Shown here: one piece after another, positions 44,301-52,062 of the stretch
How the letters are laid out: every line of letters starts with the position of its first letter
How positions within the stretch are numbered: the stretch's first letter is position 1
Source: Pseudopyrenochaeta lycopersici
Taxonomy: Eukaryota; Ascomycota; Dothideomycetes; Pleosporales; Pseudopyrenochaetaceae
Length of the DNA: 64,000 nucleotides
Assembly: GCA_003313425.1 (NCBI GenBank)
Contig: NHZP01000012.1
Location: forward strand, 62,001 to 126,000
Direction of reading: 5' to 3'
Program-made: the position numbers and the translations under genes
The notes under the pieces: model-generated
What the model saw: the letters and a program-made list of their open reading frames with translations, nothing else
The model's database searches: none
Told to the model about the DNA's origin: nothing

Positions 44301-46491
44301 CTCTTTCTGGGCCTCCGTTTGGCTCGTGGGTATAGGCTGGGGAGGGCTCTATTTCTATCCCTTGCTCCTTCGCCCACAGCTCGTAGGTTGAGGTGCCTCT
44401 CCACGGAAGTGTGGCTGTGTCTCCGTCTTGCTGCAGTTTGCAGATCTTGAGCTGATACTGAGTCTTTACCCTGCTCTGGAAGTTCGTGAGGATCCTCATA
44501 ATCTCCGCGAGCGTTTTCCCTTGTAGAGGGTACACAGCGATCTTCCCGCTGTAGTCACATTTGAGCAGGATAAACCATTGTTCCCCGAGTCTTCCTGTTG
44601 GCATATCAAATAGATCCCATGCCACTCTCCAGAATGGCCGAGGTGATCGTTCCCGAGGTCTCCGTGAGATTACTTGCTTTGCATGTGTTACAGCGCAGTG
44701 CTCGCACTTCACACGCGCTGTCCCTTTGATTTTCACGTTTCGCGCCTTCGTTACTAACGCTCGAAGAGCAGTGGGTCCCAAGTGACCTGCTCTCAAGTGC
44801 CACAGCTCCTCAGAATCACTCCTTGGATGAGTTCTCCATGACCTCAGTCGTGAGCGCTCTGGGATCACCGCGTTAATTGAGATGTGAGAGTAAGGCTTAT
44901 ACTTCAATTCAATGAAAGTGAGGTTGTAAGCTCTCTCGAGCTTCGCGAGAACTATGTTCTGTTCCAGTGTTCCCATGCGCAGTGTGCAATCTAATCCAAG
45001 ATACCAGAGCTTTTTGTCGTTAAGACGAGCTTCTGATACTATATTCACATGGAAACCTTCCACAACCACTACTTCTTGTAAGGTGAGATCCTCTGTATTC
45101 TTGCCTCTTACTCCGTACAGAGCTCCTTTGAGTACTCTAGTGCCTGTGCCTTGAATAGGAAACGCTTGAGTTCCTGCCTCGACTGTTTGTACACCCTGCG
45201 CCTTCTTAAAGCTTCCTGGTACGAGCAGATCCTTCGTGTTAACGAGGTGCGTGGCAGCTCCGTTGTCAAGGATGGTGCTCGTTGAGAGGGGATGAGCGGC
45301 GAAGTCCATCGTTGCGTAAACGCCTAATGAGGAGCTCAGTGAAAACAGCCGTGGGTCGATCACTGCAGCTTGAATGCTTCCAGGGTAGGTGATCGTCGGG
45401 AGCTCTGTCTTAGGGATCACCCAGCCTTTCTTTATTAGGCGGTCTCGGAGCTCCTTGTATTCTTTACTTAAGAGCCGCTTCATTATCTCCTCTTGCTTAC
45501 TAGCAGTCATGAGCGTTGACGATCTCGTCACGACTGCCTTTAGGGTACGGCACTCCTCTGGTGCCCAATAGTGGTTAGAAGCTTTATTTGGCTTACAGGG
45601 GCACTTGTATTGCTTTTTCAGGGATTGGTGCTCGTCTGAGCGTCCTCCGAACGTTGCAAATACCCCTGCTCGCCTCCCTTTTGCGTGCACGGCGTGCTCG
45701 TGGGTCATAACTGAGAAGATTCGGCCTAGCTTATCCAGTGAGATCGTTGGTTCTCCGAGTGCCGTGTTCTGCAGGATTTGATTGTACATAGTCCGTGCCC
45801 ACTCAGGGGCGAGCTTTGGAGCTAGTGCCTCTAGGAAGTCTTGCGCTGCGAGCTCTCCTTTTACTTCGTAGAGATCGTACATTTTTGCTTTTATATGCAG
45901 GGTGTTCCACTTCTGGTACCACGCTTCTGGCGTCATGTTCCCCTGCTTCGCGATCTCCAGGTGATGTCGGTATTCTGCTCTGAGGTGGTTGATCGTACTG
46001 GCTTCTGAGGGAGCAAGCTCGACCTTGAGGGCTCGAATCAGAGCCTGCACGGTGTACTTTTTCTGAGACATGAGCAGCATTGTGATTGGCGCCATGATCT
46101 CTATCAAGACGGTGGCTTGAACCCAATCTCCGACTTGCTTTACGCGCTTATCCTCAATAGCTCTAGTGCTCGTTAACGACACATGTTTCTTCAGCTCCTG
46201 CTGATAGAGCGCCTGGATTGTCTCGTCGCTCAGGTCATCTCTGCTGGCCTGAGCTCTCTCCTGAGAGAGCTGCCTCCTTGCTCTTTCTTTAGTTGCAACC
46301 TCTTCAATTGTAGGGAGCTGCGGGATAGCGTCGTAGGGATCTGGAGCATCTGCTCCTGATGGGTCGATTAAGTGCCAGACTCGCTTCGCGTGTGCGTAAT
46401 ATTGAAGCTGCATGTACCATTCTGGCCAGCTCATTCGATCCTTGAGCAGGATCTGCGGGATAGGCGTAGGCTTGGTGATTTCATCGTCCAT
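41398..46491 (-). CDS. Copia-2 gag-pol polyprotein, intact, 1697 aa
   Basis: A single open frame in Copia order. Residues 1-300 form a UBN2-like gag, followed by an unusual Cys/His patch (CPCKPNKASNHYWAPEEC) instead of a standard CCHC knuckle. The protease motif is LDNGAATHLVN with Asp409; most Copia proteases have DSGA. Integrase has the H-x4-H/C-x2-C zinc site (CEHC at 596-599) and the D-D-E core (WDLFD, LQQDGD, NGGPERAGQE). Reverse transcriptase has ALYGLRDSP and LFYVDDILV (YVDD at 1368-1371). RNase H has GDASFAD, TTEAELLAL, CDNQQ and ends with MPADGLTKSLP. Every enzymatic core residue I can check except the DSG-to-DNG change is present. The leader from the 5' LTR to the ATG is 133 bp. The protein would copy RNA to DNA and integrate it. 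Confidence 0.96.
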   Translation of the reverse strand: MDDEITKPTPIPQILLKDRMSWPEWYMQLQYYAHAKRVWHLIDPSGADAPDPYDAIPQLPTIEEVATKERARRQLSQERAQASRDDLSDETIQALYQQELKKHVSLTSTRAIEDKRVKQVGDWVQATVLIEIMAPITMLLMSQKKYTVQALIRALKVELAPSEASTINHLRAEYRHHLEIAKQGNMTPEAWYQKWNTLHIKAKMYDLYEVKGELAAQDFLEALAPKLAPEWARTMYNQILQNTALGEPTISLDKLGRIFSVMTHEHAVHAKGRRAGVFATFGGRSDEHQSLKKQYKCPCKPNKASNHYWAPEECRTLKAVVTRSSTLMTASKQEEIMKRLLSKEYKELRDRLIKKGWVIPKTELPTITYPGSIQAAVIDPRLFSLSSSLGVYATMDFAAHPLSTSTILDNGAATHLVNTKDLLVPGSFKKAQGVQTVEAGTQAFPIQGTGTRVLKGALYGVRGKNTEDLTLQEVVVVEGFHVNIVSEARLNDKKLWYLGLDCTLRMGTLEQNIVLAKLERAYNLTFIELKYKPYSHISINAVIPERSRLRSWRTHPRSDSEELWHLRAGHLGPTALRALVTKARNVKIKGTARVKCEHCAVTHAKQVISRRPRERSPRPFWRVAWDLFDMPTGRLGEQWFILLKCDYSGKIAVYPLQGKTLAEIMRILTNFQSRVKTQYQLKICKLQQDGDTATLPWRGTSTYELWAKEQGIEIEPSPAYTHEPNGGPERAGQEIITKSIKMRSGARLPAKLWPEVIEAAAWLYNMSPSQAHNLSSPNEVLDAWFTQYFRWYSPAQVRHITADLRPDWSGIHAYGCRAYPLNKERAAGRNKRGFKVTPRGHIGYLVGYRASNIYRIWVPKLDQVITTRNVTFDEELFFEDKKEITAITTEEATKIVYILHEPDEVLHAGEILELLPERTIEQEGQETHQSSEQELGGAIVQRNDQTVGQPKDQDVGLIPTAREESWAGNPLEIHAGLNEQTGLLSPEPTPEPESQRETKENEPPRKQGEGDHTSNPREVHSTGEGGKLGESRGHEDQRAEQTAPASRSRSPHSQAPHDADQAPPKRAYNRKIWGEASRASRRLKKQDPRDPDEPDQVGGARKGAQLAVINRDSLLYSSDDQTKREILQINFLTTNAAREVGSKEYKTLHAVIAAAVLPKREQEERLHRNQLPKEPNKWKDLNSHPYGALFKQAAEKEINTLLEKGTWVEIDRAEVKNRPLPLKWVFTYKLDKDGYFVKCKARICVRGDLQTKDSIESTYAATLAARSFRTAMAIAAQFDLEVHQLDITGAFLNARRDNQPSVNCELPDGFTKPGKCVQLKRALYGLRDSPVLWYHEFSGTLQKLGLTASKEEPCLFYDRERRVIVLFYVDDILVMYHRSDEAAAHQVINSIKATYKAEDQGPVAWFLGIRVIRDRAARKITLVHDSYIDKIATKFNLADTAHFPSTPLPTEQLTLSQGSATKQEIKNYQERVGSILYTAIMIRPDVAYAASQLSHYLTNPSKAHFEAADQVIVYLYRTKNLAIEYGASQGAQLIMCGDASFADDVDTRRSSHGFIVKLFGGPVIWKAARQPTVTTSTTEAELLALAHTAKESMALKRFFHELLLDLGVAWQIFCDNQQTIRLVTGENERITTKLRHVDIQNMWLRQEHAKGSFQVLYLKTSDMPADGLTKSLPKQQFERFKEQLNLQDTTQRLKRAE

Positions 46492-46608
46492 TTCGTGAGC
46501 GTTGATGACTTCTTGGACCTGTACACAGGGGTTATTTGGGTTGGAGCGGCAAGGTAACTGTTTACCAGCTCTTCAAGTTCGCAGGGAGAATCGACTTGCG
46601 TCCTTAAA

Positions 46609-46624
46609 GCGCCGGGCTCATAAC
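46609..46624 (-). other. Copia-2 primer-binding site for an initiator tRNA-Met fragment
   Basis: Directly inside the 5' LTR the minus strand reads GTTATGAGCCCGGCGC. This is complementary to the D-stem/anticodon-loop side of fungal initiator tRNA-Met (…GGGCTCATAAC). It is not complementary to a tRNA 3' end. Priming by a half-tRNA cut in the anticodon loop is known for Drosophila copia. The tRNA sequence is from general knowledge, not from this window. Confidence 0.7.
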
Positions 46625-46976
46625 TGTGGAGGAAAAAGGGAGAGCTTGGCAACAGTTACCCAGGTGATCTATGAGATGGACCACTGTTTTGTCTAGGAGG
46701 CTTTGAGAGCCAGCTATATAAAGGAGAGCTGAGCACGGCCTATTACAGGGGCCATTATACGGTAGGAGCGTGAGCAGCGTGTACGCGTGCGCGTGCGCGC
46801 ACGTGAGTCTACCTTCAGGTGTCTCCTGCGTGAGCTTGCACGTGAGCGCGCACGTGAGCGCGTACGTGAGCGCGCCCTTGAATGCACACAAAAGACGTGT
46901 CTCTCCAGGGTAAGCTCCTAGGTCAGCGCGCACGTGAGCCTACCGTACCCCAGGTCACAGCGCGTTGTTTGCAACA
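46625..46976 (-). repeat. Copia-2 5' LTR
   Basis: 352 bp, identical by eye to the 3' LTR, followed by the duplication GGACT (46977-46981). Confidence 0.95.
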
Positions 46977-46981
46977 GGACT

Positions 46982-48900
46982 TTACTAAGATTATAACACC
47001 CTTAATAAAACTAATAAAAAAAGATAAAAAGTAGGACTAGAACAAAGAATAATAATAAGCCTTTAAGATGTTAAAAGAAGCCTGCGTAGCTAAACTAGTA
47101 CTTATATTATTTACTAGTAGACAACTACTAAAGATTAAAACTAACGCATTAGACCTCGCAATTAGAGCAGTAGCTTTACAGAAAAAGGACAGAAAATGGT
47201 ACCCTATAGCGTATTACTCGCGTAAGTTCTTATAAATAGAAGAATAATATAATATCTATAACAAAGAACTAAAAGCTATCGTTGACGCACTGCGATATTA
47301 GAGAGTATATGCAGAAAGTTACTTAGAACTTACTATTTACACTAACTACTAGAACCTAATATACTTTATAATAATAAAATAACTAAACTAAAGATAAGTA
47401 AGATAGTTAGAACTCCTAGAATAATATAAGTTTAAGATTATCTATACACTAGGAAAAGAAAATAGAAGAGCAGACGTACTAAGCAGAAGACACGATGTAA
47501 TAGGGAAGAAAACTAAAGTTTATATAGTAATCCTGAAAATAAATAAAGATAGAACTTTAGGACCTTTATAAGAATGCTACGCAATCTTAAAAATATAAGC
47601 AGAAGTCCCTAAAGACCTACATAAAACTATTATCTAACAACATTATAATAATCTAATATATAGACACCTAGGAATTACGAAAACAACAGAACTTATCTAA
47701 TAAAACTATCACATTATAAACCTAAGGTAAAAAGTAGAAATACATATTAAGAAATGTGTACCCTGCTAATAAAACAAACATGCTACTTATGCACCCTACA
47801 GCGAGTTACAGGCAATTAAGATACCTATAAAACTATAGGAAGATATAGTAATAGACTTTATTATAGATTTACCTAAGTCTGCAGATAAAGTAACTAGATA
47901 TAAGTATAATGCGATATACAACGTAGTATGCAGATATATTAAATACGTAGAGTTTATACTGTTTAGAAAGAATTTTATAGCACTACAACTCGCAGAAATA
48001 ATAAAAGACTAAATATTCTAACACTACAGCATACTAAAAACTATTATTAGCGATAGAAATAAGTTATTTATATCTAATTTCTAGTTAACCTTTATAGCTA
48101 AGATAGGTACTTAAAGGAAACTATCTACAGTATACTACCCAGAAACTAATAGACAAACAGAACAAACAAACAGGACCTTAAAATAATATCTACGAACGTA
48201 CTATAATAAACAATAGGATAACTAGGTATTACTATTACCTACAGCCTAAATCGCGTTTAATAATAGCAAATCTAAAGCAACAGGCGAAACACTATTCTAC
48301 GCCTATTACAGGAAACACCTAAACCTATTTAAAAGAAACTTTCTAAGTATTAAAGCAGAAGCCGCAGTTAGGATAGCAGGAGAACTGCAGGTAACGCTAA
48401 AACAGTTATAAGAAAGACTTAAGAAAAGATAAGGACAACAAATTTTATATATTAATAAGAAAAGAAAAACAGTACTTTAGCTAAAAAAAAAGGGATAAAG
48501 TATACTTACTTACAAAAAACCTACGCACAAAACGGCCTAATAAGGGGTTAGACTACGTTAAAGTTAGACTGTTTTTAATTAAATAACGTAACAGACTAGT
48601 TACGTATATATTAGAACTACCTAAAGACGTAAAAATCTACCCTAAGTTCTATATTAAGTTACTAGAACTAGCACACCTAGTAACGCTACTACAGAAGACT
48701 TTTAGGTACAAAACTAAAGAAGAGATAAAGTACAAAGTTAAGAAGATCCTTAATAAGAGACGCTTAAAGATTATAGAAAACTAATATAGAGAAAGAGAGT
48801 ACCTTATAAAATAGAAGGACTACCCTAACTTAGAAAATATATAAGAACCTAAATTAAACTTAGGAAACTATAAGGAATAAATTAGCAAATACAACTGTAA
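46982..48900 (+). pseudogene. Gypsy-1 RNase H and integrase, RIP-degraded
   Basis: This continues the Gypsy-1 pol frame after Copia-2: TKIITPL, then the RNase H segment near 47140-47330 (TNALDLAI...KKDRKWYPIAYYSRKF, then YNIYNKELKAIVDAL). The integrase zinc region lies near 47620-47770 and the core near 47830-48240 (DFIIDLPKS, then YHPETNRQTEQTN). Stops are TAA/TAG. The C-terminal region near 48590-48730 resembles a chromodomain-like Gypsy tail. It cannot be expressed. Confidence 0.85.
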
Positions 48901-48934
48901 TAGGGAATAAAAAGAAGTTAGGTATTAGAATTAT

Positions 48935-49495
48935 AACTAACCTAATCTAACGACGTAATTGCTAGAGGAAGAGGGTCACCTTTAAGCTAGGACAGAGTAA
49001 AGACGCTCTAGTCTAAAGCAGAAGTACTAAGCATCAGCCCTTATTTAAGAATATCGACCTCACGATTAACATCCTTAATCGCCTCTAACGCCTTAATCTC
49101 TTCCGCGATACAACTAGAATTGTCTACCTATTATTACTTATAACGCTGCAATAACTTTTATTATTTATAAAGTTAATTCTTTTTCGCGTAAGTAGTAAGA
49201 AGGGTATTTAGCGTCTTCTCTTCTGCGTTATCAGCCTTAGCTTCTTATGCATCTAATTAAGCTAATTCCTTATCTAAATAAGAAAAGTTTAGAACTAGCA
49301 TATCTACCAGCTTACATAATAACACCCTATTTTAATAACAATTCCTATACTTCTCTTTTAACAATAACATCCTATACTCTAACTTCTTCTTTAAACAATA
49401 TTTATAAGAGACTATAGCGACCTAACTAATAGTATTTATGCGATCTCTAATAAGATAATAATAAGTAGTACTACAAGAAGCTATAGGTTAGTTAT
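48935..49495 (-). pseudogene. Antisense accessory frame of Gypsy-1, RIP-degraded
   Basis: On the minus strand, opposite gag-pol, one frame runs from about 49495 to a stop near 48937. It holds about 185 codons and the only interruptions are TAA or TAG (ancestral Gln or Trp). The reconstructed composition is Leu/Lys/Glu-rich with heptad-like spacing (LCKLVDMLVLNFSYLDKELA, EEIKALEAIKDVNREVDIL), so it was probably a coiled-coil protein. It lies between the end of integrase and the 3' LTR, the same slot as the extra genes of Copia-2 and Gypsy-2. The start codon was not found. No family is recognised and no sequence similarity to the other two was seen. Confidence 0.5.
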
Positions 49496-49524
49496 AAGGA
49501 CATAAGGACTAGAAGGGGGGATAG

Positions 49525-49919
49525 TGTTATAAACAGGAAGTAGGAAGGCGGCGGTTATAAGGATGAGGGAAGAGGCACAGACAGCCAGCGAGGAGGCCAA
49601 GCCTCTGAACTAACTAATAACGCCAGGATTACGTGATCCTAAGAAACCTACGCTAAGACAGACTATATCCTATAGGACGGAGACAAACCTAGAAATCCTA
49701 GAGGGGGCCTTATAAGAATCCTATAAGATAATTATGTATATAGACTCGCACAATGTGGCCCTACAGCACATTATAATTAACTTAAGACAATCTACAAGTA
49801 TACTACTATTTAATACTTCTACCTTTAACTTAGCCTGCACATCTAAAGAATACTCTAAAGATATCTACTAGTTAACACCAGTTACTTTATATTGTAACTA
49901 CTTAATTAGATCTTTAACA
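49525..49919 (+). repeat. Gypsy-1 3' LTR
   Basis: 395 bp, ending CTTTAACA, followed by GTAAT (49920-49924). It is preceded by the purine tract AGAAGGGGGGATAG. Confidence 0.92.
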
Positions 49920-49924
49920 GTAAT

Positions 49925-50138
49925 TAGCGACGTTTAGAGCCTCTAGAGGTTCAGGTTCTTTAAGGAATATAAGAATAGATTCTAGATTAACTTTATGCTA
50001 TATTCTGTACGCGTCGCACCTTACTAATAGCTGCGCCTTCTATTTCGTGAAATTGAGTTGGCTGGTAAGGACTACAGTAGGATCACGTTAGGTTAGGTAG
50101 GCTATTATCGCATCAATTAAGGCAGTAAGACTTTTAAT
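49925..50138 (-). pseudogene. Copia-1 5' leader and gag start, RIP-degraded
   Basis: This 214-bp piece is the part of Copia-1 on the right side of the Gypsy-1 insertion. By position on the minus strand it should hold the primer-binding site and beginning of gag. Neither can be read with confidence. Confidence 0.5.
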
Positions 50139-50344
50139 TATTAGATTCAAGGACTATTTAGCTTGATCTTTAATAAATTTTAATAATAAACGTGATTAAT
50201 TAATTCTGTGTTCTCTCCGTTTTCTGCTTTTGTGTGCCCCTCTGCCAAGTGGTTACACCCGAGAGTTTGTGCTACCATCTAGGATCTCGCAACTTGGAGA
50301 TCGACACGTGACATCTAACACCCTATCGGGCTTTACATCTGACA
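50139..50344 (-). repeat. Copia-1 5' LTR
   Basis: 206 bp ending CTGACA, followed by GTATG (50345-50349). It pairs with 29469-29674. Confidence 0.9.
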
Positions 50345-50349
50345 GTATG

Positions 50350-51041
50350 TTTCCGATTGGCGCCAGCAAAGGTCTCGGCCTACTGAGTGCGCCGCATCCA
50401 GTTGGTGTTAAGAGCCATGTCAGAGCTGTTGGCATCGATGTTTGATTCTTTCAAATGGCCTCTGACGCGTTCGCGCTCACCACGATGTAGCTGTTCCAGA
50501 CGCTGCATACGTGGCACAGATTGCTGTAGCAGGCTGTTGTCGAAAGAGCTGCTAATCGGCACTGAGCGATTGGGTTCTGATACTATCCAGTATCCGTACG
50601 CTCCATTTCGGTCCCAGCTTTGGAGCATCAGTCCATCGATTACATGCTCGCCACGCCATGTCGATGTCTTCCGCTTTATGTGGTGTTCCTTTGAGAGGTA
50701 GCGGCTCAAGACTTCAGTGCTTGTTGTTTTAAATCTGCAATGCTTGCACATAACCCCAAGATGCTTAGCGAGATGGAGGTGAGGGGAAGAATGATCCGGT
50801 CGCAGGCGAAGCTCCTTCGGTCCTAGAATGGTGTATGGTCCTAGCCGTTGAAATGCCTCTTTTGCTAAGGGCCTTAGAAGCTTGTGCTTCTCTACAACAT
50901 GATCTACTAAGGATAAATCCTATTCAAAGCAAATTGGCATGTACGACAGATAATAGATGGTTCTGGCTCATTAACATAGAGGTTAAGCTGCTCAAGAAGC
51001 TCTCTTAGGGACAGCGGGGATAAGATTGAATGATTAGCCAT
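50350..51041 (-). pseudogene. OrsD-domain helicase gene, 5' part (broken)
   Basis: This is the start of the gene that resumes at 29468. ATG at 51041 opens MANHSILSPLSLRELLEQL, then a first CRTCQFAL cysteine pair. After a frameshift near 50925 comes VDHVVEKHKLLRPLAKEAFQ, and then the OrsD-type zinc-finger MCKHCRFKTTSTEVLSRYLSKEHH. One in-frame TAG occurs at 50381-50383. The frame then runs without shift across the Copia-1 junction (…GANRK to HTHMSLPLRL). Such N-terminal OrsD domains sit before RecQ-type helicases in fungal telomere-linked helicases. The protein cannot be made now. Confidence 0.75.
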
Positions 51042-51674
51042 TATAGCTTAGTGTAGAGGAAGTTATGCAATTAGTAGGATGTCCGTAGAGAGAGGGCTGT
51101 TCCGACGAGGGCAACAGAGGTTCTTCTTGTATGAAGGGAAGTAGAGTGGGGGTGTTCTGAGGAGGGCAACTGTTGCCCTCGCCTGAAATGACTTCACGCT
51201 GTGTAACCCTAAGTTAACCCCAACTTCAGGGGGTGGCCCGAGCGTCGATGGATTTCCTAACAGGGTTTAGTTTTGGAATGGAGACGGCATTCCCAAACGA
51301 ATACCCGAGTAGGGTTCTAACACTAACTACTAAAATATAGTAAAACAGGTTACTTTATCTTACTTTATATACTCAATATAGTATTAAACTTTCTAACGTG
51401 TCCTACAAGCGAGCGCCGCGCACAAGCGAGCGCCGCACCTCACTAAGTTTAAGCACCTCTACTAGCGTACAGCTTAACTATAAATTTAAGTAGTCTATAG
51501 ATATTAATATATAAGCTTAAGTAGCACCTATAGTATCGTTTTTACACGTACGCGAGTTATACTTAGTCTCTCTGCACCTTTTATAGCGCGATAGAGCCTA
51601 GCTGCTAAGGCCTAATTACTCCCTACTTTAACGCATTTTACGCCTAATCTGTTAATTAGCCTCTTATTAAGTAG
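51042..51674. other. Upstream region of the helicase gene and unknown repeat fragment
   Basis: 51042-51300 is unRIPped sequence upstream of the broken helicase. 51320-51674 is RIP-degraded. Its last part (about 51560-51670) is homologous to 58510-58640: on the minus strand both read LLNK-x-LI-x2-LGV-x-C...KVGSN-x-LA-x-RLYRA. The family is unrecognised, probably a transposon coding fragment. Confidence 0.5.
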
Positions 51675-52062
51675 TGTGGAGGAAAAAGGGAGAGCTTGGC
51701 AACAGTTACCCAGGTGATCTATGAGATGGACTACTGTTTTGTCTAGGAGGCTTTAAGAGCCAGCTATATAAAGGAGAGCTGAGCACGGCCTAATACAGGG
51801 GCCGTTATACGGTAGGAGCGTGAGCAGCGTGTACGCGTGCGCGAGCGCGCACGTGATCGCGCACGTGATCGCGCACGTGAGTCTACCTTCAGGTGTCTCC
51901 TGCGTGAGCTTGCCCATCAACTTGCACGTGAGCGCGCACGTGAGCGCGTACGTGAGCGCGCCCTTGAATGCACACAAAAGACGTGTCTCTCCAGGGTAAG
52001 GTCCTACGTCAGCGCGCACGTGAGCCTACCGTACTCCAGGTCACAGCGTGTTGTTTGCAACA
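51675..52062 (+). repeat. Solo LTR of the Copia-2 family, 388 bp
   Basis: TGTGGAGG...GCAACA, homologous end to end to the Copia-2 LTR. It has extra ACGTGATCGCGC units and an insertion, making it 36 bp longer. It has light RIP-type changes. The flanks (AGTAG and CTTAC) do not match, so it lacks a target duplication and the two sides belong to unrelated repeats. Confidence 0.88.

Larger units (their letters stand above)
39690..46976 (-). mobile_element. Copia-2: intact, apparently young Ty1/Copia retrotransposon
   Basis: 7287 bp with two 352-bp LTRs (39690-40041 and 46625-46976) that I find identical, and the exact target duplication GGACT (39685-39689 and 46977-46981). The element reads right to left: a primer-binding site follows the right LTR, a 1697-aa gag-pol frame is fully open, and a short purine tract precedes the left LTR. 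It shows no RIP damage although it sits inside heavily RIP-degraded Gypsy-1. At 7.3 kb it is longer than a typical Copia because of a 1.2-kb extra gene on the opposite strand. Identical LTRs imply recent insertion; it may still be mobile. Confidence 0.96.
34247..49919 (+). mobile_element. Gypsy-1: RIP-degraded Ty3/Gypsy retrotransposon with two nested insertions
   Basis: The LTRs are 395 bp each, 34247-34641 and 49525-49919, starting TGTTACGAAC (TGTTATAAAC on the right) and ending CTTTAACA (CTTTAATA on the left). The exact duplication GTAAT flanks the element (34242-34246 and 49920-49924). Removing pogo-1 and Copia-2 leaves about 6.5 kb. The LTR pair differs by C/T and G/A changes only, as RIP predicts. 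The element reads left to right, with a purine tract at 49508-49524. It inserted into Copia-1. A minus-strand accessory frame lies before the 3' LTR. Confidence 0.93.
29469..50344 (-). mobile_element. Copia-1: RIP-degraded Ty1/Copia retrotransposon, interrupted by Gypsy-1
   Basis: The LTRs (206 bp each) are at 29469-29674 and 50139-50344, starting TGTCAG (right copy TATTAG after RIP) and ending CTAACA or CTGACA. The 5-bp duplication GTATG is exact at 29464-29468 and 50345-50349. Without Gypsy-1 and its duplication the element is 5198 bp, normal for Copia. The purine run next to the left LTR (minus strand) makes the left LTR the 3' end, so the element reads right to left. It inserted inside the OrsD/helicase reading frame. 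Copia-1 itself carries the 15.7-kb Gypsy-1 insertion. Confidence 0.92.

Noticed and set aside
41645..46126. Plus-strand frames of 60-107 codons opposite Copia-2 gag-pol
   Set aside because: They are shadows of the long gag-pol frame without motifs or splice support.
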